Part shown: in pieces, positions 63,140-64,000 of the stretch | How the letters are laid out: every line of letters begins with the position of its first letter | Numbering within the stretch: position 1 is the first letter of the stretch | Origin: Geothrix campi | GTDB taxonomy: Bacteria > Acidobacteriota > Holophagae > Holophagales > Holophagaceae | Assembly (NCBI RefSeq): GCF_024609265.1 | Contig: NZ_JANHMP010000002.1 | Coordinates: 496,001-560,000 of the forward strand | Direction: 5' to 3' | DNA: 64,000 bases | Notes under the pieces: generated by a model | The model's input: only the letters and a program-made list of their open reading frames with translations | Databases searched by the model: none | Told to the model about the DNA's origin: nothing | Program-made: the position numbers and the translations under genes

Positions 63140-64000
63140 TCAAGCTCCGAGTTTCAGGTCTGCGTCGGCATTCTGGATCCAGGGTTCTGGGTCCGGCGCC
63201 AGCAGAGCACCGGCCGCGCCGATCATGGCGCCGTTGTCCGTGCAGAGGCGGGGTTCGGGGATGGCCAGGATGAGTCCTTCGCGGGCCGCCAGTGTCGCCG
63301 CGTCGGCCCGCAATCTGGAATTGCAGGCCACCCCGCCGCTGATCACCAGGCTGCGGGCCCCATGTTGCTCCGCCAGCGCCGGGATGGGTTTCAGGAGCCA
63401 GGTGGAGATGGCTTCCTGCAGGCTGCGACAGAGGCCCAGTACTTCAGGATCTTCGGATCCCGCCGTGGCCAGGCGCGGATTCCGCTCCACCCGCAGCTTC
63501 ACGGCTGTCTTCAGGCCGGAGAAGCTCCAGGAGGCCTTGCCATCGCGGAATTTGGGCGGCGTGAAGGGCTCCGCGGCGCGAGCCGCGACCCGGGCGCAGG
63601 CATCCACCACCGGGCCGCCAGGATAGCCCAGGTTCAGCATGCGGGCGGTCTTGTCGAAGGCTTCACCCGCGGCATCGTCGCGGGTCTTCTGAAGGAGCTG
63701 CAGCGAGGTCCAGTCCTTCGCCAAGTAGAGATGCGTGTGCCCCCCGGACACCAGCAGCACGAGGGCCGGGAAGGGCAGGTCCGGATTGGCGAAGCGGGCG
63801 GCGTTGAGGTGTCCCAGCAGGTGGTGGACGCCCACCCAGGGCAGGCCCTCACGCCAGGCTACGGCTTTGCTGGCGCTGAAGGTAGCCAGCAGGCTGCCCA
63901 CCAGACCGGGGCCACGAGTGACGGCGATGCGGTCGAGGTCCTTCAGCCCAATCCCGGCTTGCGCCAAGGCCCCGGCCATGACCGAGCGGACTTGCAGCAG
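63140..64000 (-). CDS. tsaD: tRNA N6-adenosine threonylcarbamoyltransferase TsaD, N-terminus cut by window edge
   Basis: Transfers the threonylcarbamoyl group to A37 of ANN-decoding tRNAs, with TsaB/TsaE. The visible 286 residues include VTRGPGLVGSLLATFSASKAVAW, the metal-binding HHLLGHLNAA, VSGGHTHLYL, FDKTARMLNLGYPGGP, KTAVKLRVER, ISGGVACNSRLR and CTDNGAMIGAAG. The first fifty or so residues lie outside the window. It is followed 1 bp downstream by gatC. Confidence 0.94.
   Translation of the reverse strand: MLQVRSVMAGALAQAGIGLKDLDRIAVTRGPGLVGSLLATFSASKAVAWREGLPWVGVHHLLGHLNAARFANPDLPFPALVLLVSGGHTHLYLAKDWTSLQLLQKTRDDAAGEAFDKTARMLNLGYPGGPVVDACARVAARAAEPFTPPKFRDGKASWSFSGLKTAVKLRVERNPRLATAGSEDPEVLGLCRSLQEAISTWLLKPIPALAEQHGARSLVISGGVACNSRLRADAATLAAREGLILAIPEPRLCTDNGAMIGAAGALLAPDPEPWIQNADADLKLGA

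Overview
This is about 64 kb of high-GC bacterial chromosome packed with housekeeping genes. It shows no phage genes, no transposase, no CRISPR array and no rRNA. Several features suggest an acidobacterium of the Holophagae (Geothrix/Holophaga type): an Oar-like carboxypeptidase-regulatory/TonB-dependent receptor, a small tetraheme cytochrome c, a HybA/HybB-type redox pair beside a heme-motif sensor kinase, and GlpX, MaeA and Bat-type operons. The lineage is inferred from gene content and codon use, because no marker could be searched.

Layout. 1-5.9 kb (minus): an M13 metallopeptidase cut by the window edge, a DUF4442 protein, glpX and cutA; tRNA-Pro(CGG) inside a palindromic repeat; a DciA-like protein, a CaiB-type CoA transferase and a bacilliredoxin. 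5.9-9.4 kb (plus): NADPH-dependent FMN reductase, SppA, a DUF962 protein and MarC. 9.3-14 kb (minus): ffh, a TPR protein, rpsP, khpA, rimM and a second DUF4442 protein. 14-18 kb (plus): a YyaL/DUF255 thioredoxin-like protein and malic enzyme. 18-23.4 kb (minus): a small gene with operator-like repeats, rnr-ruvC, a secreted helical protein and a left-handed beta-helix acyltransferase. 23.7-28.4 kb: a GT9 glycosyltransferase, a hybrid histidine kinase, a tetraheme cytochrome and a PstS-like binding protein. 28.5-32.1 kb: cysS, a GAF protein, a YbgC-type thioesterase, a small secreted protein and a thioredoxin. 32.2-36.2 kb (minus): a translationally coupled Bat-type operon (DUF58, BatD/DUF4381-like, BatA, BatB-TPR). 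36.3-41.5 kb (minus): two DUF4139 paralogues, an SRPBCC protein, YggS and a DUF164 zinc-ribbon protein. 41.6-43.6 kb (plus): CIRCE-groES-groEL. 44.2-48.8 kb (plus): a four-gene redox-signalling operon of HybA-like ferredoxin, NrfD/HybB-like quinone subunit, heme-motif sensor kinase, and membrane-anchored response regulator with a degenerate GcvH domain. 48.8-58.9 kb: lipA, scpA, a membrane protein, a Sel1 protein, uvrC, a metallo-hydrolase, an outer-membrane protein, a slipin, a transglutaminase and anmK. 59.2-64 kb: a Gly/Ser-rich zinc-ribbon protein, the TonB receptor, gatC and tsaD (cut by the edge).

The most novel material is between the genes. Two related 270-320 bp elements (23365-23682 and 58896-59167) have terminal inverted repeats and conserved internal hairpins, one with compensatory changes. 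Each fills almost the whole gap between two divergent genes, so each probably carries or replaces their promoters. Separately, the 3' ends of groEL (with its terminator) and of the acyltransferase gene are each duplicated just downstream of the intact gene. In both cases a similar REP-like hairpin lies between the copies, which suggests one shared mechanism. Other unexplained structures are a palindrome that includes the T-arm of tRNA-Pro, a 48-bp perfect palindrome after cysS, and a structured, terminator-ended leader before the redox operon.
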